Assembly: GCF_900105395.1 (NCBI RefSeq)
Contig: NZ_LT629775.1
Coordinates: forward strand, 9,513,501 to 9,577,500
Origin: Streptomyces sp. TLI_053
GTDB taxonomy: Bacteria > Actinomycetota > Actinomycetes > Streptomycetales > Streptomycetaceae
Direction: 5' to 3'
DNA length: 64,000 bases
Shown here: positions 1-7,343 of the stretch, piece after piece
Position numbering within the stretch: the first letter of the stretch is position 1
Layout of the letters: each line of letters starts with the position of its first letter
The notes under the pieces: generated by a model
What the model was told of the DNA's origin: nothing
Database searches by the model: none
What the model saw: only the letters and a program-made list of their open reading frames with translations
Translations under genes and position numbers: made by a program

Positions 1-128
1 GTCATGATTCCCTCACCAACTCCCCACGTGCAAGAGGTCGTTCCGTACGAACGTCCGCGCGTGCGGCGGGGGCGTTCCCGTCGTCGGGCCACCGGTGTGC
101 GGACCGCTCGCGCCCCACGGCCCGGCGG

Positions 129-572
129 TCATCGACCTGCCGCACCGACCGGGCCGGCGTGCCCGGTGGACCACCACGGCAGGAGCTGGACGACGCCCCA
201 GGCGATCTCGAGGGTGAGGAACGGCCACAGGATCCGCGGGGCGCCGTGGGCCAGCGCATAGGCCATCCACGACGAGAACAGGACGCGCGCGATCCCGTCC
301 AGCAGTCCGTGCAACGGCAGCGCCCGCAGGATGCGCAGGGCCGCCCAGACGGTGACGACGGAGCCCATCAGGTTGGCGAACAGGGTCTGCCACGTGTCGG
401 GCGCGGGCAGCGGGCCCAGTCCGAGGTGCTCGCCCAGGGAGGAGAGCGCGTGGTGCACCAGCGTGTAGGTCCACGGCGTCGCGAATCCGGCGGTGACGGC
501 GAGGTCGTACCAGGCGCTCGCGCGCACGACGCGGAGATACGCGGGGCGCGCGGGGGTGAGGGGGCGGCTCAT
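129..572 (-). CDS. Small integral membrane protein, possible MerR target
   Basis: A 147-residue protein with about four hydrophobic stretches (roughly residues 25-45, 63-85, 95-112 and 115-133) and a short basic N-terminus, so very probably an inner-membrane protein. I see no catalytic motif; the size and topology resemble DoxX- or SPW-like small membrane families, but I cannot assign one. It is divergent from the MerR regulator at 668, and the MerR-type operator/promoter at 609-649 points toward it with the long 19-20 bp spacer typical of MerR-controlled promoters. It is therefore the likely regulated gene. Start ATG at 572. Confidence 0.75.
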   Translation of the reverse strand: MSRPLTPARPAYLRVVRASAWYDLAVTAGFATPWTYTLVHHALSSLGEHLGLGPLPAPDTWQTLFANLMGSVVTVWAALRILRALPLHGLLDGIARVLFSSWMAYALAHGAPRILWPFLTLEIAWGVVQLLPWWSTGHAGPVGAAGR

Positions 573-608
573 GACGGGGCTCCGGTCGGTCGGGGTCGGT
601 GGAGCCTC

Positions 609-649
609 ACGCTAAACAGTGGAGTACGGTCCAGGGTCAAGTCCACTGT
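609..649 (-). promoter_or_regulatory. MerR-type operator and promoter reading toward the membrane protein
   Basis: A perfect inverted repeat ACAGTGGA / TCCACTGT (616-623 and 642-649) lies in the divergent intergenic region. On the minus strand a -35 hexamer TTGACC (640-635) and a -10-like TTAGCG or TAGCGT (about 615-609) are 19-20 bp apart. This over-long spacer with a dyad inside it is the architecture of MerR-activated promoters, where the regulator twists the DNA to align the elements. Sequence seen directly; function inferred. Confidence 0.7.
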
Positions 650-667
650 CCGGAGGGGGTCTGGCAC

Positions 668-1027
668 ATGCGCATCGGAGAGCTGGCCGCGCGGACGGGG
701 CTGAGCAGGGACACCGTCCGGTTCTACGAGAAGGTCGGCCTGGTCGAGTCCCGGCGTTCGGCCAACGGCTACCGCGACTTCCCGCCCGGAGCGGTGGAGT
801 GGCTGCACTACGTGCGCACCGCGCAGACGCTCGGGTTCTCCCTGGCGGAGATCGCACGCACCGGCGAGGAACTGCGCGGAGCACCGGACACCGCCGAAGC
901 GCTGTCCGCCCTGTTCGAGGAGAAGATCCGCGTCGTGGACGCCCGCATGGCCGAACTCGCCGCCCTGCGCAACGACCTCGCCGAACGCGTCGGCACCGGC
1001 TGCCCGTTGGCGGCGGCCGGCCGATGA
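668..1027 (+). CDS. MerR family transcriptional regulator
   Basis: A 119-residue one-domain MerR protein. The N-terminus (MRIGELAARTGLSRDTVRFY) is the canonical winged helix-turn-helix, followed by the wing (GLVESRRSANGYRDF) and a dimerisation helix at about residues 78-108. It ends near a single cysteine (GTGCPL), so the two-cysteine metal loop of CueR or ZntR is absent and the inducer cannot be predicted. I chose ATG 668 rather than the upstream in-frame ATG because it has a good ribosome site (GGAGGGGG, 652-659) and starts exactly at the conserved motif. It probably controls the divergent membrane protein through the dyad at 616-649. Confidence 0.9.
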   Translation: MRIGELAARTGLSRDTVRFYEKVGLVESRRSANGYRDFPPGAVEWLHYVRTAQTLGFSLAEIARTGEELRGAPDTAEALSALFEEKIRVVDARMAELAALRNDLAERVGTGCPLAAAGR

Positions 1028-1104
1028 CGACGAGCGGGCGGGCCCCGGTCCCGGCGGCCTGTGCCAGAGCTGCTGCTGCGCCGCGCCCGACCAGGGTTGA
1101 CGGC

Positions 1105-1776
1105 ATGGAAGAGGCACAGGTGAGCGGGCCGGGCGGGTGGTGGTCGCGGCTCAGGCACTGGGCAGGGGTTCGCCGACCAGCCGATCCCTTCTCGCACGAA
1201 CGGGCGCTGCGAGAGGCCGCCGCGCGGATGCGTGAGCGCCTTCTCCGCTACCCGGTGGACGGAGAGTGGCAGGACCTGGCGTACTGGGATCCACTGCCTA
1301 CCGCCCGGGAGATGACCGACTCGGTGGGTGACGGCCGCTGGGAGGAGCGCAGTTGGCTGAACGTTCCGGGACCGTTCTACGCCGGCGCGACCGACACCGG
1401 CCTGAACGGCCCGTACTACCTTCCCGAGCACGTGCTCTCCAGCGACGAGCACTACGAGTTCGTCCACCGTCAGCCCGCCGACCCGCGCGAGGTGGCGGGC
1501 CTGGTGGAGATCGCCGATGGTGAGCCGGCGGGTGGCTACGCGTGGGACGGGGACCAGCACTGGACCCCGCAGGCGGTACGGACCTGGTGGGCAGGCCGGG
1601 CCGAGATCCGTGCGTGGATCACGGCGGAGCTGGACGACGACCGCAACGAGCCGGAAGCGCTGCGGCGGTACGCCGCCTACCTCGACGACGGGCTGGAGGC
1701 CTATCTGCGCGGCTACCTGTTCTGGCTGACCGAGGGGCGGGAGCCGCGCGTCGGAGAGGCGCTGCCGGACCTCTGA
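1105..1776 (+). CDS. Conserved hypothetical protein
   Basis: A 223-residue acidic, tryptophan- and tyrosine-rich soluble protein with no signal peptide or membrane segment. I recognise no catalytic motif. The middle (about residues 90-150) carries repeated aromatic residues and the C-terminal third is predicted helical (an EALRRYAAYLDDGLEAYL stretch). ATG 1105 was chosen because the upstream in-frame extension overlaps the MerR gene antisense-like and has no ribosome site; GTG 1120 is an alternative start. It is about 80 bp downstream of the MerR gene on the same strand but need not share its transcript. Confidence 0.6.
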   Translation: MEEAQVSGPGGWWSRLRHWAGVRRPADPFSHERALREAAARMRERLLRYPVDGEWQDLAYWDPLPTAREMTDSVGDGRWEERSWLNVPGPFYAGATDTGLNGPYYLPEHVLSSDEHYEFVHRQPADPREVAGLVEIADGEPAGGYAWDGDQHWTPQAVRTWWAGRAEIRAWITAELDDDRNEPEALRRYAAYLDDGLEAYLRGYLFWLTEGREPRVGEALPDL

Positions 1777-1874
1777 CGCGCGGCCTGCCGGCCGCGAGCG
1801 CGGGCGGGGCGAGAGCAGCCGGCGGAGGCGTGCCGCGCGGCCGGGCAGTTGGCCCCGGCGCTGTCCACGCCGAG

Positions 1875-2201
1875 CTACAGCACGGCAATGCATGAGCTCA
1901 GATCGGCGGTCAGGAAGATCAGGTGCGTGTCTTCAGTGACATCCACTCGGCCCAGGACGACGGGGGTACGTCCCGCACGCCGAAGGCCCGGCAGCCCCTG
2001 TTCGAAGTCTTTGCAGGTGACGGTGCCGTCCTCGGCCATGCATTGGGCTCGCCATGTCCAGATGCTGAGGAGTTGGTTGGCGGGCGCTGTCGGTTCGGCC
2101 CAGACCCGGAAGGAAGCTCCGGCTCGCAAGGCGAGGGAAGCGTGGCCGGCGCCAGTGGTCCCATGTCGTTCGAGGGCAGCAATCAGGTCTTCGCGATCCA
2201 C
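1875..2201 (-). CDS. Hypothetical protein, 108 residues
   Basis: A 108-residue protein starting with GTG at 2201. It begins with a predicted helix (DREDLIAALERHG) followed by beta-rich sequence. Its GC content is somewhat lower than its neighbours. I do not recognise the family. Two cysteines (near residue 54 and in the C-terminal SSCIAVL) have no recognisable spacing. No strong ribosome site is visible, so the call rests on the uninterrupted, plausible protein sequence. Confidence 0.5.
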   Translation of the reverse strand: MDREDLIAALERHGTTGAGHASLALRAGASFRVWAEPTAPANQLLSIWTWRAQCMAEDGTVTCKDFEQGLPGLRRAGRTPVVLGRVDVTEDTHLIFLTADLSSCIAVL

Positions 2202-2513
2202 GACGTGCAGTATGGCCTGCCGTGGGCACCCGTAGTCGGACCGGTTCCAGGGAGACGACGAGCGGATCGGACCAGATCATCCGAGACGGGACACCTGGTC
2301 AAACCATCTCCAGGTGGGTCGAGCGGTGTCCTCTGCCAACTGATCTTGACCGTTTGGCAAGTGAGCCTGACGGCCGCCGGGTTCCCGTCATGTGCCCCTG
2401 AGCTGTGTCCTGCCGTGCCCGGCCGGTCCGTGGGCCCGTGGTGGGGGATTCTCGGGTGCGGTGGTGGGCACGGTCGGGCTAGCGTGGCGGCTTTGCGATT
2501 GCGGGAGGGGTGC
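2202..2513. other. Intergenic region, 312 bp
   Basis: This is a divergent region between the hypothetical gene at 2201 and the ATP-grasp gene at 2514. It contains relatively AT-rich patches around 2330-2360 that may hold promoters, but I see no convincing hexamer pair, RNA gene or repeat. Confidence 0.4.
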
Positions 2514-3287
2514 GTGGTGCTGGTCATGCCGGGGAGGCGGACGTCGACGATGGAGCTGCTGGCCGTCGAGGCGGCCGCCCGGGGGATGTCGGTCGGGTGG
2601 GCGGAGGAGTCGGGCCTGGCGGGCCCCGCGTACTGGTACGGCGGGCCGGTGGCGGGCGCGCGGTTGGCGGGCCGGCTCGGGTTCGCGCTGCTGGAGCCGA
2701 CGGACGGGTGGCTCGCCGAGCTGCCGGAGGAGTTCACCGGCCGTGAGGTCCGGTCGGGGACCGTCGCGGACGCCTGGGCGATCGACCGGCCGACGTTCGT
2801 CAAGCCGCCCCGTGACAAGTCCTTTCCGGCCGACGTCTACACCGACGGCTCCCACCTGCCGGCCGGACTGGACCCGGCGACACCGGTACTGCTGTCCGAC
2901 GTGGTGACCTTCGCGGCCGAGTACCGGCTGTTCCTGCTGGACGGGCGGATCGCCGCCGCGAGCCGGTACGCGGTGTTCGGCCGGCTCGACCCCCGCCCGC
3001 TCGGTGCGGACCGGGCGGACCGGGCCGTCGCCGCGGAGCTGGCCGAGTTCGTCGACCGGCTCGGCGCCGCGGCCGGGCACACGCTGCCGAGCGCCGTCGT
3101 CGTGGACGTCGGGCAACTGCTCGACCCGTACCGCCCGGGCCACCGCTGGGCCGTGGTGGAGGCCAACATGGCGTGGTTCTCGCACGCCTACGCGGCGGAC
3201 CCGGCGCGGGTCCTGGACGTGGTCCTGCGGGCGGCGGGGCCGCGCGAGCAGCTGCGGGCGCGGGATTCGGCCTTCGAACGGCAGTGA
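2514..3287 (+). CDS. ATP-grasp domain protein (R2K-type)
   Basis: About 257 residues. The pattern VKPPRDKSFPADVY, then a glutamate-containing strand (AAEYRLFLLDGRIAAASRY) and a late VEANMAWFSHAYAADP resembles the ATP-grasp R2K clade, which is often annotated as ATP-grasp domain-containing protein or DUF4343. That clade is predicted to ligate a carboxylate to an amine using ATP; substrates are mostly unknown. A glutamate and asparagine in the VEAN motif would be the metal-binding pair. GTG 2514 (or 2517) sits 4-7 bases after a strong GGGAGGGG ribosome site; a long upstream in-frame extension is rejected for lack of one. No neighbouring gene suggests a pathway. Confidence 0.75.
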   Translation: MVLVMPGRRTSTMELLAVEAAARGMSVGWAEESGLAGPAYWYGGPVAGARLAGRLGFALLEPTDGWLAELPEEFTGREVRSGTVADAWAIDRPTFVKPPRDKSFPADVYTDGSHLPAGLDPATPVLLSDVVTFAAEYRLFLLDGRIAAASRYAVFGRLDPRPLGADRADRAVAAELAEFVDRLGAAAGHTLPSAVVVDVGQLLDPYRPGHRWAVVEANMAWFSHAYAADPARVLDVVLRAAGPREQLRARDSAFERQ

Positions 3288-3413
3288 GAAGCACCGTTCC
3301 CGGTTGTGGGTTGTCTGTGGAACGTCGCGGGCGGTCACTTCGCCGAGGGGCCGGCCCTGCGCGGTACTTCCCGACCTCCGCAGTGGCGTGGGCGGACGGA
3401 AACATCCCTGTAG

Positions 3414-3455
3414 AGAAGTCAGAAGTCAGAAGTCAGAAGTCAGAAGTCAGAAGTC
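3414..3455. repeat. 7-bp tandem repeat, six perfect units
   Basis: AGAAGTC occurs six times in perfect tandem, followed by a partial unit. The array ends 29 bp before the start codon of the SMI1-like gene. The unit is AT-richer than its surroundings and not a multiple of three. Short perfect arrays like this change length by slippage, so copy number could vary and alter spacing of a promoter or leader. Confidence 0.9.
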
Positions 3456-3484
3456 AGTGGGCAGTTGGCAGAGAGCAGAGAGCG

Positions 3485-4054
3485 ATGGGTGTGGCCGAGA
3501 GTTGGTCGCGTGTGATGAGTCTCCTTCGGGAGCACGCGCCGGCCGATCACGCGGAACTGCCAGGGCCCGCTACGGAGCAGATGCTCGCGGCGGCCGAGGA
3601 ACGGATGGGGATCTCCCTGCACGGGGACCTGCGGACCTGGCTGTTGCAGAACAATCCGGATCTGCCGGAGGAGGACGTCGACGACGACGCGATGTGCTGC
3701 GGCTTCGACGGGTTCCCCGACGAGGGAAGCTTCTTCCTGGGCATTCGGGCCATGGAGAGGCTCTACGCGAGCCGTTCCACGTCCTGCGGATTCGACCCTC
3801 CGGACCAGCCGGACGATCCGTTCTGGCGCAACGAGTGGATCCCGTTCCTGTCGGACCAGGACGGCTGGACGGGAAAGTTCGTCGATGTGCGGGACGGACG
3901 CGTCGGCCGCTGGTTCGTGAGCGGCCCCACGGTCACGGGCGAGTACGCATCGATGGCGCACTATTTCGACTCCGTGGCGGAGACGCTGACGAGGATCGCC
4001 GATGGAAGCTCCCCGGTCTGTCGGTTCACCGAAGGTCGACTTGCCTGGTCGTGA
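3485..4054 (+). CDS. SMI1/KNR4-like protein
   Basis: A 189-residue acidic protein. A helical N-terminus is followed by LPGPATEQMLAAAEERMGIS and LHGDLRTWLLQNN, the classic opening of the SMI1/KNR4 (SUKH) fold, and then aspartate- and tryptophan-rich strands (NEWIPFLSDQDG, then WTGKFVDVRDGRVGRW). SUKH proteins include immunity proteins of contact-dependent and polymorphic toxin systems, but no toxin gene is adjacent. ATG 3485 is preceded only by an AG-rich leader and the 7-bp tandem array. The last ~15 residues may be contributed by the transposase remnant that begins at the same place, so the native C-terminus could have been replaced. Confidence 0.75.
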   Translation: MGVAESWSRVMSLLREHAPADHAELPGPATEQMLAAAEERMGISLHGDLRTWLLQNNPDLPEEDVDDDAMCCGFDGFPDEGSFFLGIRAMERLYASRSTSCGFDPPDQPDDPFWRNEWIPFLSDQDGWTGKFVDVRDGRVGRWFVSGPTVTGEYASMAHYFDSVAETLTRIADGSSPVCRFTEGRLAWS

Positions 4055-4395
4055 GACGGTGTCCAACCCGAGGACGGCTGCGACGAGGACGGTCGTCCGG
4101 TCGGGACTGCAGCTGGCTCGGCGGAAGATCTGCCAGGCCTTCAGGCGTGCGATGCTTCGTTCGACCGGTGCTCGTGCCGCTGACAGGTCTCGGTTGATTG
4201 TCTGCTGGGTTGCGGTGAGGTCCTGGCCGGGAGGCCGTCTGACGGGAGCGGTCACCCAGGGGCCGGCTCCGAGCAGGCGCGGTCGGCGAGCACGGAGACG
4301 CCCCGGCGTTCCCAGGTCCGCAGGATACGGTGGGTGCGGGCTGCGGTCAGGTCGTGGGCGCGGCCGGGCAGCGCGGTGAGATCCGCAGCAGCTCA
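4050..4395 (-). pseudogene. IS5-family transposase remnant (C-terminal part, frameshifted)
   Basis: On the minus strand, LPGRAHDLTAARTHRILRTW then ERRGVSVLADR (upstream part) continues, after a change of frame near 4280, as GAGPWVTAPVRRPPGQDLTA and then APVERSIARLKAWQIFRRA plus a further short tail to about 4055. These are the last blocks of the DDE transposases of the IS5/IS1647-like group, including the E-containing VERSIARLK motif. The N-terminal two thirds and both inverted repeats are missing, and the frame is broken, so it cannot be functional. Confidence 0.8.
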
Positions 4396-4445
4396 CGTGT
4401 GGTTGATCGTTGCCAGTCCTTTGGAGGCACTGGGACACTGCCAGT

Positions 4446-5123
4446 ATGGATCTTGACGTTTCGCCGCAGGCCCGAGCACAACGCCCAGTACCTGCGGTGT
4501 CCCTGCCGGAGCGGGTCGGCAGGGACGGTGAAGGGCTGCTGCTGGAGGAGTTCAACCAGGCAGTGCGTCGGCCTGATGAATTCGGCGGTCTGTCGGTGGT
4601 GGCGCGTCTTCTCGACCGGCTCGCGGCAAGCGAGCGGCGGACCACGGGTTCGGTCTGGATTCCCGATAAGAATGCCCGGCTGGCCCCATCGGCGATGCTG
4701 AGGGGCGCTTTCCCCGACTCCGATGTCTGTGTGATCGCCTCGCAGTACGGTGAGGACGCACACCGCCGAGGCTGGCTCCGGCTCGATCGCAGTCTGACGC
4801 CCGCCGAGCATGCCGTGGTGGTCGACAGGGCTGTGGCTTGGTCGGAGTCCGACCGCTCTCTGGGCGACATCCTGGCCGAATTCGGTCCGCCGTCGGTCAC
4901 GTTCGGTCCACCTGACCCGCATCGCGCCAAGACCCTCAGTTATGCCACCGACGATGCCATGGCTCCTGTCGTCGCTTTTCACCTCGGTTCGGCGCGGGTC
5001 GATTCGGACCCGGGTGCGGGAGATCCGGAATCGACAGGAGCGGTCCTGCTCGCGGTGCGGGTCCACGACGATTTTTTCGACGGGTGGGAACTCACACCGT
5101 CCGGCCTGGGCCGCTTCCACTGA
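4446..5123 (+). CDS. Hypothetical protein, 225 residues
   Basis: A 225-residue soluble protein without signal peptide or membrane segment. I do not recognise the family. The middle contains aspartate/arginine-rich segments (ESDRSLGDILAEFGPPSVTF), and the C-terminus (VRVHDDFFDGWELTPSGLGR) looks like a globular beta ending. ATG 4446 removes a 12-residue extension that overlaps the transposase remnant region. It lies in a run of unrelated hypothetical genes next to a transposon scar, so it may be accessory. Confidence 0.6.
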   Translation: MDLDVSPQARAQRPVPAVSLPERVGRDGEGLLLEEFNQAVRRPDEFGGLSVVARLLDRLAASERRTTGSVWIPDKNARLAPSAMLRGAFPDSDVCVIASQYGEDAHRRGWLRLDRSLTPAEHAVVVDRAVAWSESDRSLGDILAEFGPPSVTFGPPDPHRAKTLSYATDDAMAPVVAFHLGSARVDSDPGAGDPESTGAVLLAVRVHDDFFDGWELTPSGLGRFH

Positions 5124-5256
5124 AAGGCGGCGCGGAAGACCCAGCCGAAGCCCATCTCCGGCGGTAGTAGCTGCGACTCTGTGCGACGAAGATGGTCAGG
5201 TCAGGGTCGGTAGGCTCGTGAAGAGTCGGTAGCAGATCCCGCACCCCGTAGCAGCT

Positions 5257-5293
5257 GAGGTGGTGGCGACGGTGATGCCGTCGCCACCACCTC
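5257..5293. terminator. Perfect 16-bp hairpin upstream of the 5324 gene
   Basis: GAGGTGGTGGCGACGG (5257-5272) pairs perfectly with CCGTCGCCACCACCTC (5278-5293) around a 5-base loop, TGATG. It lies 134 bp after one stop codon and 30 bp before the GTG start of the next gene. It has no T-run, as is usual for terminators in these genomes. It could terminate the upstream gene or act as a leader structure for the downstream one. Confidence 0.65.
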
Positions 5294-5323
5294 CTGCTGC
5301 CGATCGTCGAAAGGAATCCCGGA

Positions 5324-5752
5324 GTGGGTCGCCCGGAGCTTGTGGACGTCATCAGGGAAGTGGCCGGATTCGGTGTCTGGCGGGGAAGCGGGAACATCGA
5401 CGAGGAGGCGCTGGAGAACATCGAGTACTTCTCCGCCCCGCCCGGGGAGCAGGGCGACGACGACCGGGAGGCGCTGGCCGCGGCGCTGACGGGAACGATG
5501 GAAGCCTGGCTCCGGGATGCCGCGACCGATGGGACGGGGCGGCCCGGTGTCGTCTATCTGTGGCACGACGATCAGGCGGCGCAGCTGCGGCTGTCCTTCG
5601 TCTCGGCCGGGCGGGACGGAATTCCCTTCGGGGTGCCGTTGGTGTTCGTCGATGGGCCGCAGGAGATTCTGAACGACTTCCTGATCGGCGCGCACCGCGC
5701 TTCCGGTGCCCCCTTGAAGGTCTTCGCGCGTGAGCTGGCGGCAGCTGCTTGA
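5324..5752 (+). CDS. Hypothetical protein, 142 residues
   Basis: A 142-residue acidic protein starting at GTG 5324 shortly after a GGA-rich ribosome site. It reads as alpha/beta soluble sequence (VVYLWHDDQAAQLRLSFVSA, then a FVDGPQEILNDFLIGAH helix region). I do not recognise the family; its style resembles small Streptomyces proteins found near SMI1-like genes. It is convergent with the HEAT-repeat gene at 5798. The 16-bp hairpin just upstream may affect its expression. Confidence 0.65.
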   Translation: MGRPELVDVIREVAGFGVWRGSGNIDEEALENIEYFSAPPGEQGDDDREALAAALTGTMEAWLRDAATDGTGRPGVVYLWHDDQAAQLRLSFVSAGRDGIPFGVPLVFVDGPQEILNDFLIGAHRASGAPLKVFARELAAAA

Positions 5753-5797
5753 AGCGCGGTGGTCACGCTCTTTCCGCACCGGCCGCCCCCCACAGCG

Positions 5798-7156
5798 TCA
5801 GGCGTCCGGCAGCCCCGCGTAGGCCCGCATCGCCGGAGGGTCCCGAGGAAGGGCCCACGACCTCAGGATCTCCAGGAAGTTGCCCCATTGCCAGGTGGAC
5901 GCGTCGAGGTCGGCCAGCACCCGGATCAGCCGTTGCTGCCGCTCGTCGAGCGCGGTGAAGGCGGGCAGGGGTGTCGGGCGGGTCGGGAACGCCAGGGACA
6001 GCGCCGCCGCAGTGACGGCGAAGGCCGAGATACCCGAGGACCTGGCGAGCCCGTCGGTCACGGCGTCCAGGGTCTCCCCCGGGTGCGTGGAGGAGAGCTG
6101 GGTGAGGGAGAGGGCGGCGTAGCCGCGCAGGTCGCCGTCGTGGAAGTCCAGGAGCGGGGGCCCGGGCTCCGGGGGAGCGGCCTCGGCCGCCGCCAGCTCG
6201 GCCAGCACCGCCGCGGTCGGCACGCCGTCGTCCGTCGGGCCGTCGCCGGCCGGGCCGTCGCCCGACGCGCCGTCCAGGGTGCCCAGCCGCGCCAGCGCGA
6301 CGGCCGCCGCCCAGCGGGGCAGGCGTCCGGCGGCCCCCAGGAACGGCCGCAGCCGGGGGACCAGTCCGGGGCCGCCGAGCAGCCCGGCCGCCACCAGCGC
6401 CGAGGCCGTCACGGCGGCCGCCGGCTGCTCGTCGCCGAGGCCCGCCACCCCGCCGGCCCGGTCGACGGCGTCGTCCAGCAGGGCCAGCAACCGCGGCAGC
6501 GTGCGGGCGGCCTCCTCGGGGAACCAGGCCAGCAGGTACGCGGTGGTGGCCCGGACCTCGGCGTCCTCGTCCTCCAGCAGCACCGACAGGGCGGGGAGCT
6601 CGGCCCGGACGGCGTCGTAGGCGGCCAGCTCGGAGTCCATCGACCCCAGGTGGTCCTCGACGTCGAAGAGCGAGCGCCGGAACTCCCGGACCCGCCGCTC
6701 GCCCTCGTCCGGTGCCGCCGCGACCCAGGCGTCCATCTCGGCCAGTACCGCCGCCGGGTCCTGCGCCGCGAACTCGGCCCGCTCGTGGCGCATCCGGGCG
6801 ATGTCGATGCCGTCCGGCAGGTGCGCCTCGTCGTAGCCGATGGCCAGCGACGCCAGCAGCCGGACCACGTCGGCCCGCCCGTTCCGTATGCTCCGCCCGC
6901 TCCGCCCGTCCCGACCGGGATCCGTGGCGAGCCGGGCCAGGAACGGCACGGCCGCCGCCGAGGCGGGGTAGCGGCTGCCCTGGTGGAAGATGTTGCCGTA
7001 CAGGGCGTGCAGCGCCCGGCGGCGCTCCGTCTCCTCCGGTCCGCCGAGGGCGCGCAGCAGTGCCGGAACGTCGTCCGCGTCGCCGTAGGCGTGCTCCAGG
7101 CCCGCCCAGTCGATCGCGTCCAGGCCGGCCAGGGGGTCGGTGGTCTCGCTCGTCAT
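5798..7156 (-). CDS. HEAT-repeat protein
   Basis: A 452-residue soluble protein built of helical repeats: alanine/leucine-rich pairs such as LARLATDPGRDGR, VRATTAYLLAWFPEEAARTL and LRGYAALSLTQLSSTHPGETL recur about every 35-45 residues, the signature of HEAT/PBS-lyase repeats. Such proteins are protein-binding scaffolds; no enzymatic residues are visible. The upstream in-frame ATG at 7201 would add 15 residues; ATG 7156 fits the conserved beginning (MTSETTDPLAGLDAIDWAGL). It faces the exporter gene at 7344 divergently, across about 190 bp. Confidence 0.75.
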   Translation of the reverse strand: MTSETTDPLAGLDAIDWAGLEHAYGDADDVPALLRALGGPEETERRRALHALYGNIFHQGSRYPASAAAVPFLARLATDPGRDGRSGRSIRNGRADVVRLLASLAIGYDEAHLPDGIDIARMRHERAEFAAQDPAAVLAEMDAWVAAAPDEGERRVREFRRSLFDVEDHLGSMDSELAAYDAVRAELPALSVLLEDEDAEVRATTAYLLAWFPEEAARTLPRLLALLDDAVDRAGGVAGLGDEQPAAAVTASALVAAGLLGGPGLVPRLRPFLGAAGRLPRWAAAVALARLGTLDGASGDGPAGDGPTDDGVPTAAVLAELAAAEAAPPEPGPPLLDFHDGDLRGYAALSLTQLSSTHPGETLDAVTDGLARSSGISAFAVTAAALSLAFPTRPTPLPAFTALDERQQRLIRVLADLDASTWQWGNFLEILRSWALPRDPPAMRAYAGLPDA

Positions 7157-7343
7157 GCCCGGCACTCTGCCACGCCCCACCGACAACGCCCCCGGGAGCA
7201 CCGGCCGGGCTCTGACGGCCCGTCCCCGCCCGGCAGGAGAGGACCGTGGGCACCCCGGTGACCAGGCCCCGCGGAGCCGCCCCGCTCACCCGGACGGCGG
7301 AGCCCGATCGCGGTCCCCCCGGGCCTGCGGCGAGGCTGTCGGC

